From positions 1-34,681 of the forward strand of contig NZ_JAAMPF010000028.1 in NCBI RefSeq assembly GCF_011074795.1: a stretch of 34,681 bases of DNA, read 5' to 3'. The stretch comes from Marinobacter salicampi (GTDB lineage: Bacteria > Pseudomonadota > Gammaproteobacteria > Pseudomonadales > Oleiphilaceae). Made by a program: the position numbers and the translations under genes. Of this stretch, positions 1 to 7,737 are shown one piece after another; position 1 is the first letter of the stretch, and every line of letters starts with the position of its first letter. The notes under the pieces are model-generated. The model searched no databases and was not told the DNA's origin. It saw only the letters and a list, made by a program, of their open reading frames with translations.

Positions 1-48
1 TCTTGATCGCTCAGCAGTGAAACAGTCAAAGGTTAAATTTTGCCTTCT

Positions 49-2358
49 TCAAGAGTGAAAAAAGGACAACTCAACCGTCGTTGTTTGTTGACCCAATGAA
101 ACGCTGATCGTTGAGTCCGAGACAATCATGGAGATTGCAGGACTGCCATCACGAGCCATAACATCCTCTAGGTAATCCAGCTGTTTTCGATCGTGAGTGC
201 TTGGATCGGATTTGCAGCCCCTCGGATGAGAATGCCATTCACCTAGATACGAAACGATCCCGCCAGTTCTACGACGACACTCATCGATATCTCCTTCTAC
301 ACCGGCAGTTCCGCGCAAGAACTCTTGGGGTCTTGCAGTGCTGTCCTCTGGTGCGGGCCTGGCTAGCACGACCGATATCGTTTTGATCTTCTGGTCAATA
401 AAACCAAGCAAAATGCCACCGGTTTCACTGGGTAATTTGTCGTTTCTGAGTCTGGACATGCCATCTTCTATCGAGACGTCCCACCATACAGTCCAACCCC
501 CAACTTCCGCGTGAATGGGCTTGCAGGCCTGAATGTCATGAGCGCTAACGGCCCCGGAGAGCTCATCGTAATCCCAGATCTTGATCTGGGCTTCTTCTTT
601 GTCTGATAGCAACCTCAGCTGGCGAGCCAGTATCGATCCGTGGAGCCATATCAGTTCATTGGACATCGCCGTGGTTATGTCCCGGCATCCGGCCCCAACC
701 CACAAAGAGCCCGAGTTCCCTTCCAGATGATCGGTGCCCCAGCAATCATTGGTCAGAATGGCTCGATAATACTGAGCCTCGAGTGACAGACTACGTGTGT
801 ATCCGGACTGATCCTCCATGAGTAAAACCGAGGACCTGCCTGATGGAGTTATGAAGAGTGTTACCAAACGAGCCGACCTATCCATGCCGGACAGGTCCCG
901 AGGGACCTCTACCGTCGTGGATGCATCGACGATGATGTCCTTGTGCTCCAATAGGTCTTCGAGCCATTGGAGGTCCTCCGTGAGCCTCCTTACGTAAGCT
1001 TTTGGCACGCTGCTGTCACTCACCTTGAGGGAGAACATTGAAGCGGCCTGGGCGCTCATCATTTCGGATTTGGCCATGCCCACACATGGACCTAGGGAAA
1101 CATGACGGGGCAGGTTATGGGGCTCAACCGCATCATGATCGACATATTCCCACTCACCCCAGCCTTCCCTTGCCCAGATTGAGGCAACGGCACTTCCCAA
1201 AGATCCGAGCCCAGAAATGACCCCGTTGAAATCGCATGGTGAATCAGCTATGCCCGAGTATTCCCTCACCTCCTGCTTTGATGGCATTAGCCTGATACCA
1301 ACAGGGGTCAGAGGGTAACTTTCCAATCGATCCACGTTCAGGGGCTCGCTTTTTTCCATTATCCCAGTATTACGAAACCACTTGTTTTCGCCGGGACTAC
1401 GGATCAGGGCGCCAAGGTCTTCACCGAGCCGGCCAAAATGTTGATCCATAGCGAAGCCGTAAACGTCCGTTCTCTCGGTCTTGCCGTCGCGTTTGAGGGA
1501 GATGCCCAGCACTAGAAGTATCTTATTGGTCTTGCCGGCCGGCCAGTCAAAGCTTTGACCCTCAGGAAGAAGATTCTGAATCGCCTCACGGAGCAATCCG
1601 GAAATCCTGGCACCTCGAGAATCGAGTCTTTGAAGCAGCTCCCCAAGATGTTTGGGGTGTTCCTCTACGCGGCCGTGAGTAATGGGAGGCAAGATGATCG
1701 TAATTGGTATCCATTTACCATCCTGGAAACCCGGATGCGACCTATCATCTACAACCCGGGCTTGATACAAGAATCTTCCTCGACAAGCGAATGGTTGCTG
1801 GTCGAAAACGATACGATAGCCGGTTTCGGTGAGTCTCTCGAAATAATTCTCCGGCAATACAAAGCGATCCGCGGGTTCGAAAAAAAGCTGCTCAAGAGGT
1901 TGGTCTTCTTGATGCAGGTTTTCGCAGGCGGTTTCCCGAAGCCACCAGAGAGCTCGACCCAGAAATGATTGAGGGTTCCAGACTCGCTCCACAGATGACC
2001 AAGGCTCAACGTAGAGGCACAGGGAACGTGGTGAATTGGGCCCTACATGGTTTTGATGCATGGTCACTGGGAAGTCGGAGCGAAGCGCCCTCACCTCCCA
2101 AGGGAACTCGCGGTTGGAACTATAAACCAGCGCCAGGCGTTCAAAGCGGCGTATTCCGACCCGATTCTTGGCATCAAAAGTCCCATCGCCAACATCGACA
2201 ATAAGCGCATGTGAATCCGGCGAAATTCGCCGGAATTCAACAACGTCAAAAGCAGAGTGCTCGCTGCACGCGTCGGCCACGTCACGCATTGATGCCGGCA
2301 AATTCGACGTTACCGACTTTCCCAGCGGCTCTCCGTAGTCAATGTATTCAGTCGTCAC
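49..2358 (-). CDS. E2-E1-JAB fusion protein of a bacterial ubiquitin-like conjugation system
   Basis: This 769-residue protein combines three activities of ubiquitin-type modification. An N-terminal E2-like fold (about 1-150) has the SLCLY motif with candidate catalytic Cys114, followed by a Trp-rich helix. A linker leads to a ThiF/E1-type adenylation domain with a nucleotide-binding GLGSLG loop at 383-388, an acidic VDHD strand and a candidate catalytic Cys539. A C-terminal JAB/JAMM metalloprotease (about 630-769) carries Glu646, the EWHSHP motif (His709, His711) and PSTHD (Ser720, Asp723), so the zinc site looks intact. The start is GTG, with GAGGG seven bases upstream, and it overlaps the end of the MBL gene by 11 bp, suggesting translational coupling. 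Fused E2-E1-JAB proteins next to MBL genes are known from comparative genomics (Iyer, Burroughs and Aravind), and related E1/E2/JAB operons (CBASS Cap2/Cap3, Bil/Bub) defend against phage. A defence role here is inference. Domain calls are confident; the substrate is unknown. Confidence 0.9.
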   Translation of the reverse strand: MTTEYIDYGEPLGKSVTSNLPASMRDVADACSEHSAFDVVEFRRISPDSHALIVDVGDGTFDAKNRVGIRRFERLALVYSSNREFPWEVRALRSDFPVTMHQNHVGPNSPRSLCLYVEPWSSVERVWNPQSFLGRALWWLRETACENLHQEDQPLEQLFFEPADRFVLPENYFERLTETGYRIVFDQQPFACRGRFLYQARVVDDRSHPGFQDGKWIPITIILPPITHGRVEEHPKHLGELLQRLDSRGARISGLLREAIQNLLPEGQSFDWPAGKTNKILLVLGISLKRDGKTERTDVYGFAMDQHFGRLGEDLGALIRSPGENKWFRNTGIMEKSEPLNVDRLESYPLTPVGIRLMPSKQEVREYSGIADSPCDFNGVISGLGSLGSAVASIWAREGWGEWEYVDHDAVEPHNLPRHVSLGPCVGMAKSEMMSAQAASMFSLKVSDSSVPKAYVRRLTEDLQWLEDLLEHKDIIVDASTTVEVPRDLSGMDRSARLVTLFITPSGRSSVLLMEDQSGYTRSLSLEAQYYRAILTNDCWGTDHLEGNSGSLWVGAGCRDITTAMSNELIWLHGSILARQLRLLSDKEEAQIKIWDYDELSGAVSAHDIQACKPIHAEVGGWTVWWDVSIEDGMSRLRNDKLPSETGGILLGFIDQKIKTISVVLARPAPEDSTARPQEFLRGTAGVEGDIDECRRRTGGIVSYLGEWHSHPRGCKSDPSTHDRKQLDYLEDVMARDGSPAISMIVSDSTISVSLGQQTTTVELSFFHS

Positions 2359-2953
2359 TGCCTGCCCTCGGTGGAGCGGCGGATGCGACTGACGCTATTG
2401 CGGCAGCGGTAACGGCCAGCCTGAAGCCAGACCTGGTGCCTTGAAATACAATTGGCTCCGGCTTCTTGCGAGTCGGCTCTTCCCCGGTGCACTTAAAGAT
2501 ACCTGTTGACCCCAAGATACTGCTGTACTCACGCTTGGCCCGAATACAGGGGGGGTCGTTATCGTCATCAACAACCGGCTTGCTGCTGGAAACAATAAAC
2601 GCATCATCATTTGCCTGAGCTAACGCTGAACGCGCATCCTCGGAGATCTCAGCATTGTTGCCATTATCAGACCAGCTGTCGTGTGAAAGTGAACGCCATG
2701 AGCAGTGGTGAGGGGCAAGGAGGAGGTCGTATTTCAGATCGTCAGACGTGTACTCGCGCCAGAGCCGCTCCCAGATGGATACCCCCGAGTCACCGCCAGA
2801 CAGGAATCGGCTGAAACAATCGCCGGAGCTGGACTCACGAATGCTGAAATTGATCACAACACTGGAGTCGTTTTTAGACAGCTCTTCCTCCACCTCCTCG
2901 TCTTGCTCTCGGAAAGGGGCAAGTAGGCGCGATTTCAGGAGGGTTCTGGCCAA
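2348..2953 (-). CDS. Metallo-beta-lactamase-fold protein, C-terminal half (frame-shifted from its N-terminal half)
   Basis: This reading frame continues the ComEC-type MBL-fold protein encoded just upstream. It contains the LLLAPHHCSW motif, equivalent to the PHHGS metal-ligand motif of the ComEC/Rec2 MBL family, and ends in a small hydrophobic, alanine-rich segment. The listed start is a TTG inside the overlap and is probably not a real initiation site; the protein is more likely the tail of one ~389-residue product whose frame is broken around 2930-2970. The stop lies inside the start of the E2-E1-JAB gene. Alternatively the two halves are made separately, or the break is a sequencing error. 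Function inferred from the family: zinc-dependent phosphodiesterase or nuclease-like hydrolase, substrate unknown. Confidence 0.7.
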   Translation of the reverse strand: MARTLLKSRLLAPFREQDEEVEEELSKNDSSVVINFSIRESSSGDCFSRFLSGGDSGVSIWERLWREYTSDDLKYDLLLAPHHCSWRSLSHDSWSDNGNNAEISEDARSALAQANDDAFIVSSSKPVVDDDNDPPCIRAKREYSSILGSTGIFKCTGEEPTRKKPEPIVFQGTRSGFRLAVTAAAIASVASAAPPRAGSDD

Positions 2954-3518
2954 CTCCGTTTATTCCGTTAATGACATCCCCTTGCCTTATGAGGATTTGT
3001 TCCAGGCCATCTGTCTTCCCGTCTTTGTCTTGCCCCAGGATAAGAATCCGATCGCCATCAGAAACGTTGAAGCCGCTATCGCGGTTTGCCTTGACGCGGC
3101 GACGCGCCTCCGTGGCGAATGCCTGGGCATCATCACACAAAGTCAACTTCTTCGACGCACGCCTGAAGACCATCGGTGACGACCAAAGCTCCCGTATGAT
3201 AATCCGCTTCTGGGACTGGTCTTTGTCGTCATCGGGATAGTCGTCAACTGGGCCAAGCCAGAAATGCGCCCTGAGGCCAAGACAATGGTCCTCGTCCGGG
3301 TGTGAAAGAAGCATTGCATTAACAAACGGGCGCCCCCGGGCATCCTTCCTAATGCGCTTTCGAAGCTCAGAAGCAACGTCAGGGGTCGTGTCGCTCGGAT
3401 CATCCGCAGAACGCCTAATCCGACAGTCGATTAGAAGGGAGGTCTGGCGATCGTCCGCAAGCTGCAACAAGGTCATGTCACCATTATCAACGGGGAAAAA
3501 TGTAACCTTCGAGTTCAT
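2874..3518 (-). CDS. Metallo-beta-lactamase-fold protein, N-terminal half
   Basis: The N-terminal half of a ComEC-like MBL hydrolase. It begins with the typical FFPVDNGDMTLL strand-turn, then LLIDC, and carries the metal motif SHPDEDH, the HxDxDH variant usual for ComEC-type domains rather than the classical HxHxDH. The ATG at 3518 is preferred over an upstream TTG because AAGGAA lies nine bases before it; this leaves a 19-bp gap after the membrane-protein gene, consistent with one operon. The frame runs out at 2874 in a low-complexity Arg/Gly tail that does not look like genuine protein, while the neighbouring frame supplies the missing C-terminal half from about 2950 onward. A +1-type shift, equivalent to one extra base, would join them. 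Confidence 0.75.
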   Translation of the reverse strand: MNSKVTFFPVDNGDMTLLQLADDRQTSLLIDCRIRRSADDPSDTTPDVASELRKRIRKDARGRPFVNAMLLSHPDEDHCLGLRAHFWLGPVDDYPDDDKDQSQKRIIIRELWSSPMVFRRASKKLTLCDDAQAFATEARRRVKANRDSGFNVSDGDRILILGQDKDGKTDGLEQILIRQGDVINGINGVGQNPPEIAPTCPFPRARRGGGGRAV

Positions 3519-3537
3519 GAACTGCAGTTCCTTTCGT

Positions 3538-4173
3538 CTATTGAGAGACGGCAACGGCGTTTACAACAAGCCTATTACCTGCATTGCGAGCGGCAAGAAG
3601 AGCCAGCAGGGATGAAATGATGAGTACAACATAGACAGCAGGGACGACGTCGCCAAGAAGTTGAGGGTCTCCCAGGAAGTCCCACAAAATTGTAAAAATC
3701 AGGAGAGCGACCAAACCCGAAAAGGAGTCGCGGTAGAGGAGAAAGCTTCTGTGCGATTGACGGACTTCATGAGTATCTCTAACAGGCTTGTATATGTCCC
3801 GATACCAGAGGGAGTTACGATCACCCGCAGCGATCGCCTCATCAAAGACGTGCGGCCATTGTGATGCCACGTCTTCATACACGACTCTCGAATCCCGCTT
3901 ACAGAGAAGATGAACCCTGCCCCCGGGCATTTCATTGACTAAACGCGTGAAGACCAGTTTGTGCTTTATGTCCTGTGGGAGTAGATGGGTGACAAGGACC
4001 AAAACCGCTAAGGTAATCAAACCAGCAACCCCTGTAAGAAGCCCCTCTTTTATTGTTGGCAAGGAGTTGAAGCCATACTGAAACCCCAAACACATGAGGA
4101 CGGCTGCGCTTAACAGCGCGGCGATCGTGGCATTATTCTGTTTCTTTAGATCTTTCTCCACTCTGGCCACCAT
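3538..4173 (-). CDS. Four-helix membrane protein of the ubiquitin-like operon
   Basis: I do not recognise a named family. The protein (about 211 residues from the ATG at 4173; a TTG nine bases earlier is possible) has two N-terminal hydrophobic segments, a roughly 75-residue charged soluble stretch rich in Arg, Asp and His, and two C-terminal hydrophobic segments ending in LLALLAARNAGNRL. This 2+2 layout with a central cytoplasmic portion resembles small membrane effectors or sensors seen beside nucleotide-signalling and conjugation-type defence genes, but that is inference. It is the first gene of the minus-strand set and ends 19 bp before the MBL gene, so co-expression is likely. It could be the membrane-damaging effector, or the target modified by the E1/E2 machinery. 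Confidence 0.75.
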   Translation of the reverse strand: MVARVEKDLKKQNNATIAALLSAAVLMCLGFQYGFNSLPTIKEGLLTGVAGLITLAVLVLVTHLLPQDIKHKLVFTRLVNEMPGGRVHLLCKRDSRVVYEDVASQWPHVFDEAIAAGDRNSLWYRDIYKPVRDTHEVRQSHRSFLLYRDSFSGLVALLIFTILWDFLGDPQLLGDVVPAVYVVLIISSLLALLAARNAGNRLVVNAVAVSQ

Positions 4174-4269
4174 CAGTAACAAACAGTTAATACCTTTGGG
4201 GGATTAGCTGCTGATCAACCTTAATTCATCGGGCACCAATAACCTGATGCAACCTATGAATGCCCCCTA

Positions 4270-4494
4270 TCAACCTTTGGGTGGAAAAGGATCATTCCCG
4301 TAGGAATCTCTCTCCCGTATTCGCCCATTCCGGCCATGGATAAACACTTCGCTGTTTTGATTCCGGGCAATCCCCCTCGCCGCCTCGGCCGCTTCGGCTT
4401 GGGTCGAGTGATGTGACGTGTCTCGGCTGTTGCCTGCCCCTTTTACCGCCCACCCGTTCTCTCTCTGAACGACATGCTGATTCTTGCCAGTCAT
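4270..4494 (-). CDS. DUF2188 family small protein
   Basis: A 74-residue protein matching the DUF2188 pattern: NQHVV near the start, GWAVKGAGN, a central helix (QAEAAEAARGIARNQ), SEVFIHGRNGRIRERDSYGNDP and a C-terminal PFPPKG. The ATG at 4494 is chosen over longer in-frame starts because the upstream residues look untranslated and the family begins at this position. It is read in the same direction as the membrane protein, MBL and E2-E1-JAB genes, about 96 bp upstream of the first, and could be their leader gene or independent. The molecular function of DUF2188 is not known. The terminal glycine is noted because ubiquitin-like modifiers are conjugated through one; this link is speculative. Confidence 0.85.
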   Translation of the reverse strand: MTGKNQHVVQRENGWAVKGAGNSRDTSHHSTQAEAAEAARGIARNQNSEVFIHGRNGRIRERDSYGNDPFPPKG

Positions 4495-4609
4495 GCTTGT
4501 AACCTCGCTATTGAGACGACATGACCATGTAAGCACAATATTGAACACAACACAACATGTGGTGCTGTAAAATCTACCAGCAACTATATGTGGGGTTATT
4601 GCGGATGAA

Positions 4610-5350
4610 TCAGTGAAAGTCCACACCCTCCAAAAAATGCGCCCCGTCAAAGGTCAGTACGTTGGTGTAAACCTCCGTGGACTCCACGCTACGGTGACCC
4701 AGAAGCTGGCTCACGAACTTCAATGGCCGGCCGTGCAGGAGCAAGTGCACCGCAAAGCTGTGCCGAAAGGTGTGGCACCCAATCTTGAACGGCGGCGCTC
4801 CCCTCATCTGCTCAATCAACCGGTCGATGTTGGCGCTGACCGCCTGGCGCGTGATCGGAAAGATCCGCTCGTCCTTCCGAAACTTCCCCATCCACAGGTA
4901 GCTCTGGATCCGGGTCTGGAAATCGCGATCGAGAATCGGAATAAACCGTTTGGGCGAACGTTGCAGGCTGCGCTTGCTCGGTCGCCCGGCCCCTTGCTTA
5001 AGGGTCTTGAGGAGCACGCCGAAGTCGTAGCCGTCGTCGATGAAGCCGGCCGGTGTGATCGCCAGCACCTCGGAGACCCGGGCGCCGGTGCACCACATCA
5101 GGTCCAGGATCAGCCGGTGCATGGGATGCGACTCGCTCTCCAGCAGATCCAGGACTTCCGGTTTGAGCAAGTACTTGGGCATGGTGTCGAGGGTTTCGAG
5201 CAACAACGGCCGCTTGTCGATCAGCCGGTCCCAATCGATGGTCACCTCCTGGATCGGGAACGAGACCAGGGGCCGCTCCTGAAACCCAAGCGAACGCTTG
5301 TTGGGTCTGGGGCGTGGAAATGAGCGCGCGCTGGTGATGGATTTTGACAT
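4610..5350 (-). CDS. Tyrosine recombinase (short form, catalytic residues intact)
   Basis: A 246-residue site-specific recombinase of the phage-integrase/Xer type. The catalytic domain is complete: Arg91 in TGARVSEVL, a lysine in the beta-hairpin region (115-118), His193 and Arg196 in HTFRHSF, His219 in LLGHRS and nucleophile candidate Tyr228 in STEVYTNVL. Only about 60 residues precede the catalytic domain, so the usual N-terminal core-binding domain is shortened or absent. GGAGGGG lies a few bases before the ATG. It is clearly paralogous to the recombinase at 6972-7673 (shared FPIQ, KPEV, FRHSFAV-LLLHGRPL and LLGH segments) and is separated from it by a divergently read HEPN-type gene. Likely role: resolution, inversion or site-specific integration linked to the neighbouring Tn7-like module; the DNA site is unknown. 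Confidence 0.9.
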   Translation of the reverse strand: MSKSITSARSFPRPRPNKRSLGFQERPLVSFPIQEVTIDWDRLIDKRPLLLETLDTMPKYLLKPEVLDLLESESHPMHRLILDLMWCTGARVSEVLAITPAGFIDDGYDFGVLLKTLKQGAGRPSKRSLQRSPKRFIPILDRDFQTRIQSYLWMGKFRKDERIFPITRQAVSANIDRLIEQMRGAPPFKIGCHTFRHSFAVHLLLHGRPLKFVSQLLGHRSVESTEVYTNVLTFDGAHFLEGVDFH

Positions 5351-5463
5351 TTCCCCTCCGGGGTTCTGTCAATTCTGGGGAGGAATTATGGGAGCAAATA
5401 ACCGCCCTATTCCGACCCGTTCAGTATGGCAAGCGCCGGGAAAACCGCAAGAAACGGGGGTCG

Positions 5464-5490
5464 GTTGACGAACTATGGACAAGCGTCAAC
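5464..5490. repeat. 7-bp inverted repeat with 13-bp spacer upstream of the HEPN-type gene
   Basis: GTTGACG at 5464-5470 and its perfect complement CGTCAAC at 5484-5490 flank 13 bp. It lies in the 227-bp divergent region between recombinase 1 and the HEPN-type gene. It could be an operator or a recombinase core-type site (two arms around a crossover spacer). A 7-bp arm can also arise by chance, so confidence in function is low. Confidence 0.4.
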
Positions 5491-5577
5491 AAAGGTCTAC
5501 AGTGACAGGAAACGCCGATTTGAGGTGCTTTATGACGTCAGTTACCGATTTCCAGGCCCCGCGTTAGGGAGCGAACT

Positions 5578-6897
5578 ATGTCCGATCTGCTATGGGTCAA
5601 TGCCAACGAACAAGCCCAGCGTCGAATTGCTGAGCCCGGACACTGGGTCGTGGCAACCGTGGAACCTCGGTTTGGTTGGCCGACGACTCCCCAGATGGTG
5701 GTGCACGAAGGCCTTGAGTTCGTCCTGATGCCCCAGAACGATCCCGATTGTCGAAACGCGGCGATCGCATTTGAAGCGAACCGCCACGGCCTGGCACCAG
5801 AAGCGGCACGCAAAGTCATCATGCATTTTTGCAGCGTCTTGTCGTGGGCTGAGAGCGCCGGTCTGACGATCCTCGCCTGGGGAGCTGGCGACCGGCCGCG
5901 TCCGATTGGAATGCCGCTCAGCCGGGTGACAACGTCCTTTCTTGACACCCTCGAGATCCCCCACCCGACCGACGACCAGGAGCGCGCAGCGTTGGCGCTG
6001 TACCGGGAAGGGGTATCACTGGATAACCCGTTTTACGCTTTCCTGAGCCTGTACAAGGTGATCAGCGTTCTTTTATCAAATGGGCGGACACGCGGTGCCT
6101 GGATTGGCGAAGCATTAACCCGTCTGGATAGCGAACACGCGATCCGCCGCCGCGAGGAATTGCTTGCAGCCGGGTTGGACGTCGGGCTTTACCTTCGTGA
6201 TGAAGGGCGGAACGCTGTGGCGCATGCGGAGGCTCAGCCCTACGCCAACCCGGATGACATCGACGATCATTTCCGCTTGACCCTGGATCTGCCGCTGTTG
6301 CGAAATCTCGCTGAACTGGCCGTTGAGGAGAGGACCACCGTGCAACGTCCACGCACGGTTCGACAAAAGCATTTTTACGAGCTTGAAGGCTTTAAATCGA
6401 TTCTGCCACCCGGCTTGATTAGCGAACTTGCCCAGCGACAGGAGATCGACATTGAGGCCATAGAGCTGCCCGACAGGTTGACCCTTTTAGCCAGGCGTGG
6501 GCCCGCCGTGTGGCGGTTGGATGACCTGGTGCCCATCGGTGTAGAGGTGGATGGAGGGAGCCTATGTCTGCTGCTACAAAGTCACGACGCGGCCCTGACC
6601 ATAAGAGTCGGTCTCGATGTTGCGGAGGAGCGTCTCAGGTTTGATCCCTTAATGGATATGGCGCTTCGGCCAAACCGGCATCAGGCAGCCGGTCTGCGCA
6701 CCGAAATCGCGTTTCGGAAGTTTCAGATGGGGATCCTCCTCAATGGGCGGCTTGAGGTGTGGGAGCCAGAACATTTCGCCTTGCTCGGTCAGACCGCCCC
6801 ATATCTGCCCCAGAACATACGAGTGGATTACCACGCCTACGAACGGGCGATTGAGGAACTCGAAGTGCTCTTAGCCGATCGAGATCCCAATCACTGA
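5578..6897 (+). CDS. HEPN-motif protein of unknown function (MauJ-like) within the transposon
   Basis: A 439-residue soluble protein. The middle (about 130-260) is helical and carries an aromatic segment NPFYAFLSLYKVI followed by EGRNAVAHA at 209-217. Arg211 and His216 form an R-N-x3-H motif typical of HEPN domains, many of which are RNases in toxin-antitoxin and defence systems. The layout also recalls proteins annotated as methylamine-utilisation MauJ-like, which share this HEPN-like core; a role in methylamine use is unlikely here. Residues 1-125 and 270-439 look like mixed alpha/beta domains that I cannot assign. It is read opposite to the tyrosine recombinases on both sides. It may be a cargo toxin or abortive-infection protein, or an accessory factor of the recombinases; neither is shown by the sequence. 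Confidence 0.75.
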   Translation: MSDLLWVNANEQAQRRIAEPGHWVVATVEPRFGWPTTPQMVVHEGLEFVLMPQNDPDCRNAAIAFEANRHGLAPEAARKVIMHFCSVLSWAESAGLTILAWGAGDRPRPIGMPLSRVTTSFLDTLEIPHPTDDQERAALALYREGVSLDNPFYAFLSLYKVISVLLSNGRTRGAWIGEALTRLDSEHAIRRREELLAAGLDVGLYLRDEGRNAVAHAEAQPYANPDDIDDHFRLTLDLPLLRNLAELAVEERTTVQRPRTVRQKHFYELEGFKSILPPGLISELAQRQEIDIEAIELPDRLTLLARRGPAVWRLDDLVPIGVEVDGGSLCLLLQSHDAALTIRVGLDVAEERLRFDPLMDMALRPNRHQAAGLRTEIAFRKFQMGILLNGRLEVWEPEHFALLGQTAPYLPQNIRVDYHAYERAIEELEVLLADRDPNH

Positions 6898-6971
6898 TCG
6901 AGCGAATGTTTCTCGTCCCGAGTGTCATCCGTCTCAAGGTGTTCATTTGTTCGGCTTTAACCGCTCTACCG

Positions 6972-7673
6972 TCAATGAAACTCAATTCCGTTCATCATCT
7001 CCCGATCTGTAACCGTCAAAACCTCCATGTAGATTCTGGTGGAGTTCAAATGCTCGTGCCCGAGGAGTCGGCTGGCGTAATCAAGCGGGCGACCGTGCAG
7101 TAGCAGGTTTACTGCAAAGGAATGTCGAAACGTGGTGCTGGTAATGCGATGGGATGGGAATCCGACGGTATTGGCAAGGTTGTGAATGTGACGATTGAGT
7201 GTCTGTGGGGCGATCGAGAAAAGATGTTCCCTCTGCCGGAAATGGCCGGCACACAGATAGGTTTGCAGGCGGTCTTGGAGCAGCTCATCAACAATTGGCA
7301 CGAACCGTTCTACGCAACGGGGTGCGCTAAGCCGGTTTGGCCTGCCCGGCGTTGCCCTTTTCGCTTTAAGGTAAACGCCGAAGAGGTCATTCGAGTCAAT
7401 AATACGCTCTGGTGTCAATCCCAGGACTTCAGCGACTTTGGCGCCGGTGGTCCACATCACATCCAGTATGAGGCGGTACATGGGGTGTTTGTCCGCCTGA
7501 AGGAGCGCGGTCACCTCCGGCTTCAGCAAGTAGTATGGCATATGGGCGACATTCCGGACCACCGATGGTCTTTTACGGATCAATTCTTCCCAGTCGATGG
7601 CCACGTGCTGGATAGGGAACGGACCGTCTCGAAAGGAAGAGGTGGCTGCGCCTAAATCGGAGGGCTGAGGCAT
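6972..7673 (-). CDS. Tyrosine recombinase paralogue with substituted catalytic residues
   Basis: A 233-residue paralogue of the recombinase at 4610-5350. The fold-level motifs are kept (FPIQHVAIDW, YYLLKPEV, TFRHSFAVNLLLHGRPL, LLGHEHLNSTRIYMEVL), including Arg183, His206 and Tyr215. Two residues of the catalytic set differ: the first arginine is Lys79 (TGAKVAEVL, codon AAA), and the box-II histidine is Thr180 (TSTTFRHSF). In characterised tyrosine recombinases the first arginine is essential, so this protein may be inactive or work as a partner subunit of the intact paralogue. The N-terminal DNA-binding domain is similarly short. The start is supported only by AGGAG twelve bases upstream. It reads away from tnsA, sharing the 219-bp divergent region. 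Confidence 0.88.
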   Translation of the reverse strand: MPQPSDLGAATSSFRDGPFPIQHVAIDWEELIRKRPSVVRNVAHMPYYLLKPEVTALLQADKHPMYRLILDVMWTTGAKVAEVLGLTPERIIDSNDLFGVYLKAKRATPGRPNRLSAPRCVERFVPIVDELLQDRLQTYLCAGHFRQREHLFSIAPQTLNRHIHNLANTVGFPSHRITSTTFRHSFAVNLLLHGRPLDYASRLLGHEHLNSTRIYMEVLTVTDREMMNGIEFH

Positions 7674-7737
7674 CGGTTCGTTGAGCTCCTAGAAAATGGT
7701 GCGAAACACATCCGTTTTCCCGCAAGAACTTCCTTAT

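Noticed and set aside
3134..3146. CACACAAAGTCAA inside the MBL gene, similar to the transposon-end repeat
   Set aside because: It is within coding sequence, matches only part of the repeat and occurs singly.
4613..5323. Long plus-strand open frame opposite recombinase 1
   Set aside because: It is the antisense of an unmistakable tyrosine recombinase and its translation has no domain-like character.
5487..5500. ACAAAGGTCTACA, partly like a TnsB site, as a possible left transposon end
   Set aside because: Only one copy with mismatches; a real end should have several copies.
7122..7655. Plus-strand open frame opposite recombinase 2
   Set aside because: It is the antisense shadow of the recombinase gene; motifs are on the minus strand.
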